This document shows positions 1-6,063 of a DNA stretch of 8,099 nt, piece after piece (the stretch's first letter is position 1; every line of letters starts with the position of its first letter). Made by a program: the position numbers and the translations under genes. The stretch comes from Victivallales bacterium (GTDB lineage: Bacteria > Verrucomicrobiota > Lentisphaeria > Oligosphaerales > Oligosphaeraceae): positions 1 to 8,099 of the forward strand of contig CAAGMX010000548.1 of the NCBI GenBank assembly GCA_900771165.1, written 5' to 3'. Under the pieces are notes generated by a model, which was not told the origin of the DNA, made no database searches, and saw only the letters and a list, made by a program, of their open reading frames with translations.

Positions 1-344
1 CGCTCCCAATCCAGGGCGGGGGCCTTCACCCCACGGGGAATGAAGGAGCCGGACTGCTCCGCAATGGCCTTCAACGGACGCTGGATGCCATCGTAGATGT
101 TCCCCAGAAGACCAGGCCCCAGACACACCGACAACGGACGCCCGGAACAATAGACGGGCTCGCCGGGACGCAACCCCGCCGTGTTCTCGTAGACCTGGAT
201 GGTCGCCACATCCCCCCGGACACGAATGACTTCCCCAATCAGCCGCAGATGCCCCACCTCCACCACTTCCAGCATGCCGGTGTGGTCCATGTGGCAGGCC
301 TCCACAATGGGGCCGTTGATGCGCGTGATGCTTCCTGTGTCCAT
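1..344 (-). CDS. atpA: V/A-type ATP synthase catalytic subunit A, N-terminal part (runs off the window)
   Basis: This is the nucleotide-binding catalytic subunit of the A3B3 head, which couples ATP synthesis or hydrolysis to ion flow. Only 114 codons are inside the window; the Walker A motif and catalytic residues lie beyond position 1. Visible parts are the N-terminal beta-barrel ([11 protein letters not shown], residues 6-16) and the strongly conserved family signature [16 protein letters not shown] at residues 76-91, which makes the assignment firm. The chosen start at 344 has a purine-rich AGGGAGAG stretch just upstream and gives the usual short family N-terminus (M-x-x-G-x-I-x-x-I-x-G-P). 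An in-frame ATG at 362 overlaps the subunit E stop codon (ATGA) and would add six residues. The gap to subunit E is 14 bp, so the two are co-transcribed. Confidence 0.95.
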   Translation of the reverse strand, partial: MDTGSITRINGPIVEACHMDHTGMLEVVEVGHLRLIGEVIRVRGDVATIQVYENTAGLRPGEPVYCSGRPLSVCLGPGLLGNIYDGIQRPLKAIAEQSGSFIPRGVKAPALDWE

Positions 345-358
345 GGAAAGACTCTCCC

Positions 359-973
359 TCATTTGTCGCAGGCGGCCACTTCCCGGCGGAACTCCTCCTG
401 GAGCCGGTCGAGACGGGCGCCGTAAGTGTTGTCGTAGGTGCGGGTGCCATCCAGGGCCACCAGACAGATGCCCCCCTGGATGGCGGGGCTCGCCTCCACC
501 TGGACCTTCACGGGGTGGCCCGCCAGCTCCGACAGCCACTGGGGGGTAACCAGGGCCAGATCCTTCTCCGCCACCTGGGCCTTCATCTCCCGGTCTCCCA
601 TGGCCAGCAGGGCCTCCTGGGCCAGCTTCTCCAGGGAATGCCGGCGGTCCCGGTCCTCCGACGGCAGCTTCCGGGCCTCCTCCAGAACACTCTGGAAGAA
701 AGCCTGGAGGCACTCCTCCCGCTTCCGCAGCCAGAGCCGGCGCTCCTCCATCCAGACGCCCTGGAGCAGGCTCCGGGCGCCTCGTTCCGCATCCTCCCGG
801 GCAGTCCGGAGGGTACGCTCCCGCACCTCGGCGGATTCCTTCTCCCAGCGCTCGCGGGCCTGGCCGGCGGCGGCATTGGCCCGCGCCACAATGCGGGAGG
901 CGCGTTTCCGGGCTTCCGAAAGAATCTCCTGCTGAAGCCTCTCTTCCTGGGAATGGGTCTGGATCTCTTCCAT
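359..973 (-). CDS. atpE: V/A-type ATP synthase subunit E (peripheral stalk)
   Basis: Subunit E pairs with the small G/H subunit to form the peripheral stalks that hold the A3B3 head against rotation. The 204-aa product has the family layout. Residues 1 to about 100 are a charged, Ala/Glu/Arg-rich helix expected to form a coiled coil. The globular C-terminal domain carries the conserved pattern [22 protein letters not shown] (residues 167-188) and ends in an Arg/Glu-rich helix. Length is normal for the family (about 185-210 aa). The frame stays open upstream to 1069, but that extension overlaps the end of subunit F and is Gly/Pro-rich, unlike subunit E; the ATG at 973 is the natural start. No good Shine-Dalgarno precedes it, so translation may be coupled to subunit F, whose stop is 14 bp upstream. 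Confidence 0.93.
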   Translation of the reverse strand: MEEIQTHSQEERLQQEILSEARKRASRIVARANAAAGQARERWEKESAEVRERTLRTAREDAERGARSLLQGVWMEERRLWLRKREECLQAFFQSVLEEARKLPSEDRDRRHSLEKLAQEALLAMGDREMKAQVAEKDLALVTPQWLSELAGHPVKVQVEASPAIQGGICLVALDGTRTYDNTYGARLDRLQEEFRREVAACDK

Positions 974-987
974 GAACGGGATGCCGA

Positions 988-1308
988 CTATTTGGTTTCG
1001 ATGATTTTCACCCCCACAGCCTCGTAGATGAGCTGCTCCAGGGTCTGGGTCTTGCCCCGGTGCCCCCACACATCCTCCACCGTGGCAATGTACGGCTGGG
1101 AGGCGGTGAGCTTATGGGCCGTCACCTGGGGCGCCAGCCACTGGGCCACCGGCCCCGTGAGCACCAGCACCACCAGCGCCTTGTCCGACAGCGCGGCCTG
1201 AAAGGCCTCCAGGGCCTCCTGGGGCGTGGTGACCACATCCCCGGGAACGCCGCCAAAGCGGAATCCCAGGGCCGTGTCGGCATCGCCGATAAAGCGGAAG
1301 GGGGTCAT
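988..1308 (-). CDS. atpF: V/A-type ATP synthase subunit F (central stalk)
   Basis: Subunit F binds subunit D in the central rotor shaft and is thought to modulate ATPase activity. The 106-aa length is typical. The N-terminal motif [16 protein letters not shown] (residues 6-21) matches the family pattern GD-x-DT-x-LGFRLAG. A Rossmann-like alternation of strands and helices follows (hydrophobic strand ALVVLVLTG at residues 44-52), then a C-terminal helix ending in GVKIIETK. The ATG at 1308 has GGAG about ten bases upstream. An 81-bp gap with a polypurine/polypyrimidine tract separates it from the proteolipid gene; subunit E follows after 14 bp. Assignment is firm from motif, size and position. 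Confidence 0.92.
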   Translation of the reverse strand: MTPFRFIGDADTALGFRFGGVPGDVVTTPQEALEAFQAALSDKALVVLVLTGPVAQWLAPQVTAHKLTASQPYIATVEDVWGHRGKTQTLEQLIYEAVGVKIIETK

Positions 1309-1323
1309 GATGTCCGGACTCCA

Positions 1324-1353
1324 GGGTGAGGGAGGGAGGGGAAGGGAAAGGGG
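1324..1353 (+). other. G-quadruplex-forming motif between subunits K and F
   Basis: Six runs of three or four G residues (1324-1326, 1330-1332, 1334-1336, 1338-1341, 1344-1346, 1350-1353) are separated by loops of one to three bases, satisfying the standard four-tract G-quadruplex pattern with spare tracts. The G-rich strand is the template strand of the ATPase operon; the mRNA carries the matching polypyrimidine run. It fills much of the 81-bp gap between K and F. Confidence 0.65.
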
Positions 1354-1371
1354 ATGAGACAGGCGACGGAC

Positions 1372-1382
1372 GGCGGAACGCC
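1372..1382 (-). other. Small hairpin after the subunit K stop codon
   Basis: GGCG and CGCC pair across a three-base loop about eight bases past the K stop codon. In the transcript it is followed by a C/U-rich run rather than a pure U-tract, so it is not a convincing terminator, but it could contribute to partial termination or mRNA processing between K and F. Confidence 0.25.
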
Positions 1383-1389
1383 CCCTCTC

Positions 1390-1731
1390 CTACATCTTGG
1401 TGTAGAGGAAAAGGGCCACCAGGAATCCGAAGAGGGCAATACCCTCGCCCAGACCCACAAAGGCAATGGCCTTGCCCATGATCTCCGGCTTCTCCGCGGC
1501 AGCCCCCATGACGGCGGCACCAATCTTGCCCACGGCATAGCCGGCGGACAGACAGCCAATGCCGATGGAGGCGGCGATGGCGTAGTAGAAGGCGGCGGGA
1601 CGCTGGGCGGCCACAACCTGGACGGCCTCTTCGGCGGCGGGAGCCTCCTGGGCCATGAGGGCGGGGGCGGCGGCCAGCGTCAGAAGGAGGAGGAGAGCGG
1701 AAAGGAAGCGGAAGCAGTGGGAGGTAGTCAT
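1390..1731 (-). CDS. atpK: V/A-type ATP synthase proteolipid subunit K (c-ring)
   Basis: This is the ring subunit that carries the transported ion through the membrane. The 113-aa protein begins with a signal-peptide-like stretch (basic/aromatic start, Leu-rich core at residues 10-20, Ala-x-Ala-like region to about residue 27), then an acidic Ala/Glu linker, then one helical hairpin: helix 1 at about 47-77 and helix 2 at about 86-110. The polar loop AAAEKPEIMGK joins the helices. The ion-binding carboxylate is Glu96 in GLGEGIALFG. It is therefore a two-helix (8-kDa type) proteolipid with an extra N-terminal segment, not the fused four-helix Enterococcus form. Residues aligning with the NtpK sodium ligands are mostly replaced (see findings). 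The start at 1731 lacks a clear Shine-Dalgarno but is the only one that keeps the leader. It lies 72 bp after subunit I. Confidence 0.93.
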   Translation of the reverse strand: MTTSHCFRFLSALLLLLTLAAAPALMAQEAPAAEEAVQVVAAQRPAAFYYAIAASIGIGCLSAGYAVGKIGAAVMGAAAEKPEIMGKAIAFVGLGEGIALFGFLVALFLYTKM

Positions 1732-1803
1732 GTTCGTAGGATCAGTCGGGTTGGATTGGGGGATTTCTTGGGTATGTTCTGGTAATGAGAAAAGAGCCGG
1801 GGA

Positions 1804-3753
1804 TTACTTCAGTTTGAAGGGGCGGTATTCCACGCCCCCGCCCTGGAAGAAGCGGGAGAACATCTCGTAGTATTCCAGACGGACGCACTGGATGGCCGCC
1901 ACCATGCCCTCGAAGCCGATGATGAGGACATTCCCCAGGATGGCCACCAGGATCTTGGCGAAGGTACCCCCGGGGGTGTCCTCCAGCATGCCCATGATGG
2001 AATGGATGGCCAGGCACAGGGCGGCGTGGGAGATGGCATAGGCCCCCACACGGATGAAGGAAACGGTGCCGGACAGGTACCCCGTCAGGGTCTCCATGGT
2101 GTCAATGAGCCCCTCCAGCAGACCGGCAAAGAGGCCCCCCTCCTCTCCCGAAAGGGAGTGGTGATGGAGAAGGTTGCCCAGGGGAATCCGGATCAGCAGC
2201 AGCACCAGAGGGGTGACGATGAAGAAGAGAGACCAGGGACTGAACTTCCGGGTGACGATGGAGACCAGGGCCGTGATCAGGCAGGCCCAGTAGAAGAGCA
2301 GCCCCAGCACCCCGTATTTGTCAAAGGTCCCCTCAAAGTACTTCTTGGCGCGGAAGTGGTTGATGATGTTGAACAGAAGGGAGACGCTCAGGAAGACCAC
2401 CCCGACCCCCACCGCCGTCATCAGCAGCTGGAAAAGGTCGCCAGTGTGCATGGGGGAGGGGGAGACCCACAGCCGGGGCAGCAGCTCCTCGTTGCCGAAG
2501 ACACTTCCGTAGAGGAGGCCGAAGACCATGGCGGAGCCGCCGCAGCATAGAAGCAGGGTCCCCACATCCCGGGTCATGGGGGAGGCCGACCGCTTCAGCC
2601 GGGCCATCAGCCCCGCCAGGAAGAGGACGCCGCCCTGCCCCAGGTCACCGAACATGAAGCCGAACATGATGACAAAGGTGAGGCCCACGAAGAAGGAGGG
2701 ATCCAGCTCGTGGTAGTTGGGCATCCCGAAGTTGGTGACCAGCATCTGGAAGGGACGGGTCAGACCGTTGCCGGAAAGCTGCACCGGCACCTGCTCCGCC
2801 CCCTGGGAAACCTCCTCCGCCTGGTCTGCATCCATGGACTCCACCACCCCCGTGCTGTCCGTGGCCTTGTCCACCAGCTTCTGAAGGGCAGGAAGATCCT
2901 GGGCGGGAAGCCAGCCGGAAATGCAGTAGAGCTGACGGCTGTGGCCAAAGAGCCCCTGGGCCTGGCGAATGGCCAGAAGCCCCTTCAACTGCCGCTGGAT
3001 GGCCAAAAGCAGCCCGCCATACTCCTCTCCCAGAGCCACCACCGCCAGACGGGCCTGGTTGATCCGCACCCGCAGCTCCTCCAGACGGGTGTCAATCTGG
3101 CTGCGCTGCTCGCTGACAGATCCGGCGATCTCCGGCAGGGCAATCTTCTGAAAACCCAGCTTCTCCAGGGTGTCCTCCACGGCAAAGCGCTTCCGCCGGC
3201 TGGTCACCACCAGGAGTTCCCCCTCCCCCGAAGGGGCGGGAATCAGCAGGGCGTCATCCACCAGGGTCTGCCGGGCACGCACCAGGGAATCCCCTTTCAG
3301 CACCCCCGCCTCCACACAAAGCTGGGACAGGTTCCGAAGGGCGTCCAGCCGCAGGCTGGGAAAGGGAAAGCCCTCCAGGGCACGGCTCTGCTGCTGCAGC
3401 CCCGTCTGACTCTCCAGAAGCTTGTTCAGATTCTCCTCCTCCTCCCGGTAGCGCTGGTCCACCTTGGCGAAAAGATCCCCAATCTCCTCCTGGGAAAGGT
3501 TGGTCACCGCCGGCGCCGCCTCCCCCTCCTCAATGCCCAGGGCCTCCAGCAGCACGGAACAACGGCGCAGCTTCTGCTCAATGTCCCGGATGTCCGTGCC
3601 GGTGTCCAGCTGTTCCAGCAGCCGGCTTCGGGAAGAGGAGGTGGCGTTGACCAGATGGAGAAGGCCAGAATGCCCCAGGGCCTCGGTCAACTGGCTGAGA
3701 TGCCGGTTGAAGACCAGGAGATTCACTTTGACCATTCGGTTGGGCAGAAACAT
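1804..3753 (-). CDS. atpI: V/A-type ATP synthase subunit I (a-subunit, membrane stator)
   Basis: Subunit I forms the ion half-channels next to the K ring and anchors the peripheral stalks. The 649-aa length is normal. Residues 1 to about 330 are the cytoplasmic arm, with a starting strand (MVKVNLLV) and long coiled-coil segments (about 45-125 and 210-265). The membrane domain starts at DPSFFVGLTF (351) with the family motif FGFMFGDLGQG (364-374), then FGLLYGSVFG (411-420), and about seven to eight hydrophobic helices. The essential channel arginine is Arg568 in SFIRVGAYAISH. A second conserved pair, Gln622 and Arg625 (IQCVRLEYYEMF), has the same three-residue spacing as Gln619/Arg622 reported for Thermus. 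The start at 3753 has GGAG six bases upstream; an in-frame ATG at 3735 is a weaker alternative. It lies 50 bp after subunit C. Confidence 0.95.
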   Translation of the reverse strand: MFLPNRMVKVNLLVFNRHLSQLTEALGHSGLLHLVNATSSSRSRLLEQLDTGTDIRDIEQKLRRCSVLLEALGIEEGEAAPAVTNLSQEEIGDLFAKVDQRYREEEENLNKLLESQTGLQQQSRALEGFPFPSLRLDALRNLSQLCVEAGVLKGDSLVRARQTLVDDALLIPAPSGEGELLVVTSRRKRFAVEDTLEKLGFQKIALPEIAGSVSEQRSQIDTRLEELRVRINQARLAVVALGEEYGGLLLAIQRQLKGLLAIRQAQGLFGHSRQLYCISGWLPAQDLPALQKLVDKATDSTGVVESMDADQAEEVSQGAEQVPVQLSGNGLTRPFQMLVTNFGMPNYHELDPSFFVGLTFVIMFGFMFGDLGQGGVLFLAGLMARLKRSASPMTRDVGTLLLCCGGSAMVFGLLYGSVFGNEELLPRLWVSPSPMHTGDLFQLLMTAVGVGVVFLSVSLLFNIINHFRAKKYFEGTFDKYGVLGLLFYWACLITALVSIVTRKFSPWSLFFIVTPLVLLLIRIPLGNLLHHHSLSGEEGGLFAGLLEGLIDTMETLTGYLSGTVSFIRVGAYAISHAALCLAIHSIMGMLEDTPGGTFAKILVAILGNVLIIGFEGMVAAIQCVRLEYYEMFSRFFQGGGVEYRPFKLK

Positions 3754-3803
3754 TCTCGGCTCCGGAAAAGTCTGGTGGCGGGAAAGAAAAGGAGGAAGAG
3801 GGC

Positions 3804-4835
3804 CTAGCGGATCATCATGGCGGCGATGTCCGCCGCCGGGAGGTTGAAGCGGATTCCCTCGTAGATGCGGGAAAGATTCAGGGTCTCCTGCTCCAGCAGA
3901 AGAGGATAGACGGCCACCGCCTGGCGGGGAGAGGCGGAATTGTAGAAGTGCTCCCGGGCCTGCCGGGCCAGCTGACAGTGCAGCAGGTGGTCCAGACGGG
4001 TGGAGGAGGTGTCGCTCTCCCCCGACAGCACATGCTGGTAGACCGCCGGAAGGGCCTGGATGACCTGGGCCGGAGACGGAGCATCCGCTAAATGATCAAA
4101 AAGACGGCGGGAGAGCTCACGCCCGCCTTCCACCCAGGCGTAGGACAACCCCTTGGCATCCAGATGGTAGAAATTGGCATTCCGCAACAGCGTGGAAATG
4201 TTCACATGGTCAATCTGCTGCCCCTTCAGGGACAACAGCACCTGGCGGGCCTCCCGGTCCAGCCGCCGGATGGCCGCCAGCTCCTCCTGGTAGGAATCGT
4301 TGTCCACGGCGCACTCCGCCCGCATGAGATCCCGGTCCTGGGAAAGCTGACGGGCGATCTCCGTCAGACGCGGACTGCCCGTGGTCTGGAGGAAAAGCCG
4401 CAGAAACTGGTCGTCGGTGGTGGCGTCCAGGAGGGTCAGCAGCTCGTTTTCGCTGACTTCCGCCCCCGGGAACCGCACCAGGGTGTCGTTGAGGTGGGCT
4501 TCCCGCTCCGGGAAAAAGCGGTAGTTGAGGATAGTCTTGTAGTTTTCCCGCTCCAGAATATGCTGCTGGAGCTCCAGATAGGCGTGGAAAGGCCCGTCCA
4601 CCCGGGCGGCCAGCTGACCCAGCCGTTCATATTGCCGCAGGATCAGCTGCTCCAGCACCCGCTCCGGCCCCGTCACACTCCAGACCCCCCGGTTCTGGAG
4701 AAGATGGAAGAAGTTCTCCTCCGTGGCGGCACGGGTCAATTCCTCCAGCACCGCTCCCGTCGCACTGCGGGACCACCAGCCGTGAAGCCGGGCATAGAGG
4801 AAATCCAAACCAAGATTGAGGGGGAATGTGGCCAT
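3804..4835 (-). CDS. atpC: V/A-type ATP synthase subunit C (rotor-ring adaptor, d-like)
   Basis: Subunit C (eukaryotic subunit d counterpart) is a funnel-shaped, almost all-helical protein that sits on the K ring and receives the D/F shaft. The 343-aa length fits. The sequence is helix-rich and shows family-style segments: LYARLHGWWSRS near the N-terminus, ERENYKTILNYRF (95-107), DHVNISTLLRNANFY (209-223) and a C-terminal LNLSRIYEGIRFNLP (319-333). Identity is supported by these motifs, by size and by its place between the G and I genes. The annotated ATG has an AGGAG directly abutting it, with no spacer, which is too close for normal function. An in-frame TTG at 4808 would give a family-like short N-terminus but has no ribosome site either, so the start is uncertain by about nine residues. 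Confidence 0.9.
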   Translation of the reverse strand: MATFPLNLGLDFLYARLHGWWSRSATGAVLEELTRAATEENFFHLLQNRGVWSVTGPERVLEQLILRQYERLGQLAARVDGPFHAYLELQQHILERENYKTILNYRFFPEREAHLNDTLVRFPGAEVSENELLTLLDATTDDQFLRLFLQTTGSPRLTEIARQLSQDRDLMRAECAVDNDSYQEELAAIRRLDREARQVLLSLKGQQIDHVNISTLLRNANFYHLDAKGLSYAWVEGGRELSRRLFDHLADAPSPAQVIQALPAVYQHVLSGESDTSSTRLDHLLHCQLARQAREHFYNSASPRQAVAVYPLLLEQETLNLSRIYEGIRFNLPAADIAAMMIR

Positions 4836-4886
4836 CTCCTAGGGCGGGAAGAACGGCCCGCCTTCTGCCTGCGCTGTCCGGCGGAC

Positions 4887-5198
4887 CTACAGCGCCAAAA
4901 GCTCCTTCAAAAGACGGGGGCGGTATGCCTCCAGATCCCGGGAAAAACTCTCCCCCCGGGGGGAAAGCTGACGGGTGGCCTTCTCCAGGGCCTCGCTCCG
5001 CTTCTGACGGGCGTTGTCCAGAATCTGCTCTCCCAGAATGCGGCACTCCTCCGCCAAAGCACGGGACTCCGCGGCACTCTTCTCCGCCAAAGCACGGGTG
5101 CTCTCCTCCCGAATCTTAAGAGCCTCCGCCTCCGCGGCTTTGACCAGAGACTCCCCCTCCTGGTCCACGGCCAGCATTCGCTCCAGAAGTTCTTCCAT
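4887..5198 (-). CDS. V/A-type ATP synthase small coiled-coil subunit (G/H type)
   Basis: The 103-aa product is almost entirely helical and charged, rich in Ala, Glu, Arg and Lys, and fits the small subunit that pairs with E in the peripheral stalks (called G, H or NtpF in different species). Residues 1 to about 75 form a continuous coiled coil containing an 11-residue internal repeat (ALAEKSAAESR / ALAEECRILGE). This suits the right-handed, hendecad-type coiled coil of these stalks. The Leu-rich tail AYRPRLLKELLAL ends the protein. Family sequences vary widely, so the call rests on composition, length and position at the head of the ATPase genes. The start at 5198 (MEELLERML) has AAGGAG upstream with a long 12-base spacing; the open frame to 5270 is Gly/Cys/Arg-rich and not helical, so it was excluded. 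Confidence 0.82.
   Translation of the reverse strand: MEELLERMLAVDQEGESLVKAAEAEALKIREESTRALAEKSAAESRALAEECRILGEQILDNARQKRSEALEKATRQLSPRGESFSRDLEAYRPRLLKELLAL
5049..5098 (-). repeat. 33-bp-period direct repeat inside the G/H-type subunit
   Basis: The 17-base string CTCCGCCAAAGCACGGG (plus-strand reading) occurs at 5049-5065 and again exactly at 5082-5098, a 33-bp offset equal to 11 codons. It encodes the repeated Arg-Ala-Leu-Ala-Glu segment of the coiled coil and suggests a recent internal duplication of a hendecad unit. Confidence 0.6.
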
Positions 5199-5291
5199 AA
5201 AGCCTAAGTTCTCCTTCTCCCCGGCCCCGGACGGACAACCTCGCCCACGCCTACACCAGGGAAATTCCACCAGACGACCCGACGGCTCCCT

Positions 5292-5744
5292 CTACTCCTG
5301 GGCCGCGATGATGCTCATCACCTCGTCCGCCGAACGGGCATTGCGGATCCGACGGGAAAACTCCGGGATGGCAAACAGACGGGAAATCTCCGCCAGCACC
5401 TCAATGTGCTGGGCCGGATTGTCCGGATTGGCAAAAATGGTGATCACGATATACACCGGAGCCCCGTCCAGGGAATCATAGTCGATCCCGTTCCGGGAAA
5501 TGCCCAGCGCCAGAAGAGACTTCCGGGCCTCCGTCAACTTGCCGTGGGGAATCCCGATCCCGTTGCCCACCCCCGTGGACATCTTCTCCTCACGCTCCTC
5601 CAGAACCCGGACCGCTTCGTCCGCATCCTGAATCAGACCGTTCCGCACAAAAAGCTGAACCATCTCCGGGAAAAGCTCCTCTTTCGTCTCGCTGGACAAA
5701 TCCAACTTGATGAGACCAGGAGTCAAATATTCTGAAATCTTCAT
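5292..5744 (-). CDS. PTS EIIA protein, fructose/nitrogen (PtsN-like) type
   Basis: This is a single-domain EIIA of the fructose/mannitol/nitrogen-regulatory fold, a cytoplasmic protein phosphorylated on histidine by HPr or NPr. The 150-aa product has the diagnostic active-site motif STGVGNGIGIPHGK, with His67 as the predicted phospho-acceptor, and the second conserved histidine, His113, in AQHIEVLAEISRLF. The pattern matches E. coli PtsN more closely than sugar-specific EIIA domains, and no EIIB or EIIC is fused or adjacent. This favours a regulatory role, though a stand-alone sugar EIIA cannot be excluded. The start at 5744 has GAGG seven bases upstream; an in-frame ATG at 5759 contains that ribosome site and is less likely. 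It is first in the ATPase gene run, 93 bp ahead of the G/H-type subunit, with no clear terminator between. Confidence 0.93.
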   Translation of the reverse strand: MKISEYLTPGLIKLDLSSETKEELFPEMVQLFVRNGLIQDADEAVRVLEEREEKMSTGVGNGIGIPHGKLTEARKSLLALGISRNGIDYDSLDGAPVYIVITIFANPDNPAQHIEVLAEISRLFAIPEFSRRIRNARSADEVMSIIAAQE

Positions 5745-5769
5745 GTTCTTTCCTCGCAAAATGTTGGAA

Positions 5770-5792
5770 GGGTTCCCTTACGGAGCGAACCC
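5770..5792. repeat. Inverted repeat in the EIIA leader
   Basis: GGGTTC and GAACCC form a six-base inverted repeat separated by 11 bases. It lies between the candidate -10 element and the EIIA start, about where transcription would begin. It could be an operator or a 5' hairpin of the mRNA; the sequence alone does not decide. Confidence 0.4.
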
Positions 5793-5794
5793 AT

Positions 5795-5800
5795 ACTATA
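5795..5800 (-). promoter_or_regulatory. Candidate -10 element for the EIIA/ATPase operon
   Basis: On the minus strand TATAGT matches TATAAT at five of six positions, in a locally AT-rich patch (AATTATAGTATGG) that stands out in GC-rich DNA. It lies about 50 bases ahead of the EIIA start codon. No convincing -35 hexamer is found 16-18 bases upstream, so this is a weak prediction. Confidence 0.35.
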
Positions 5801-5896
5801 ATTCCTGGGAAAAAATCCGGACTCGCCCTTTCCTGCAAAACGGGAATCCCAGGGAGAGGGGGGAGAGAATCTCGCATTCCGGGGGTTGCGCAGACG

Positions 5897-5946
5897 CTTC
5901 ACCCCCCGTCGCAAAGGCCTGTCCTGCCACCCCTCCGGGGTTTGGA
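5897..5946. repeat. Intergenic repeat, copy 1
   Basis: This roughly 50-bp unit begins CTTCACCCCCCGTC and ends in a small hairpin (ACCCC-TCC-GGGGT) flanked by TCCTGCC and TTGGA. A second, similar unit begins 95 bp further on. The two hairpin-containing ends differ at only a few positions, and copy 1 carries a few extra bases in the middle. The layout suggests a dispersed palindromic (REP-like) element. Confidence 0.55.
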
Positions 5947-5991
5947 TTCGATTTTGTCCTTGCCGGGGGTTTCGGTCGGGCGTTGCCCTCC

Positions 5992-6036
5992 CTTCACCCC
6001 CGTCTAGCGATCCTCCCACCCCTTCGGGGTTCAGGA
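5992..6036. repeat. Intergenic repeat, copy 2
   Basis: This roughly 45-bp unit begins CTTCACCCCCGTC and ends in the hairpin core ACCCC-TTC-GGGGT flanked by TCCTCCC and TCAGGA. It mirrors copy 1 at 5897-5946 but has longer flanking complementarity, so its stem is stronger (see 6010-6040). Confidence 0.55.
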
Positions 6037-6040
6037 GGAT
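6010..6040. repeat. Strong stem-loop in intergenic repeat copy 2
   Basis: Seven outer pairs (ATCCTCC with GGAGGAT) enclose a small asymmetric bulge and a five-pair inner stem (ACCCC with GGGGT) closing a TTC loop. There is no U-tract on either side, so it is unlikely to be an intrinsic terminator. It lies between divergent genes, where no terminator is needed. Confidence 0.6.
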
Positions 6041-6049
6041 CCCCCCCGT

Positions 6050-6063
6050 CCCCCCTAGGGGGG
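6050..6063. repeat. Perfect 14-bp palindrome C6-TA-G6
   Basis: Six C residues, TA and six G residues form a perfect palindrome just after the stem-loop. A preceding run of seven C residues (6041-6047) could pair with the same G run instead, so two alternative folds exist. Confidence 0.6.

Noticed and set aside
974..1069. Upstream extension of the subunit E frame
   Set aside because: It overlaps the end of subunit F and encodes Gly/Pro-rich sequence, not the helical N-terminus of subunit E.
2710..3807. 365-codon plus-strand open frame opposite subunit I
   Set aside because: Antisense shadow of a firmly identified gene; low-complexity composition rich in Leu, Gln, His and Gly.
4092..5207. 371-codon plus-strand open frame opposite subunits C and G/H
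   Set aside because: It spans two real genes and their gap on the other strand and shows no family motif.
5199..5291. Possible terminator between EIIA and the G/H-type subunit
   Set aside because: The gap is GC-rich but shows no good stem followed by a U-tract in the transcript.
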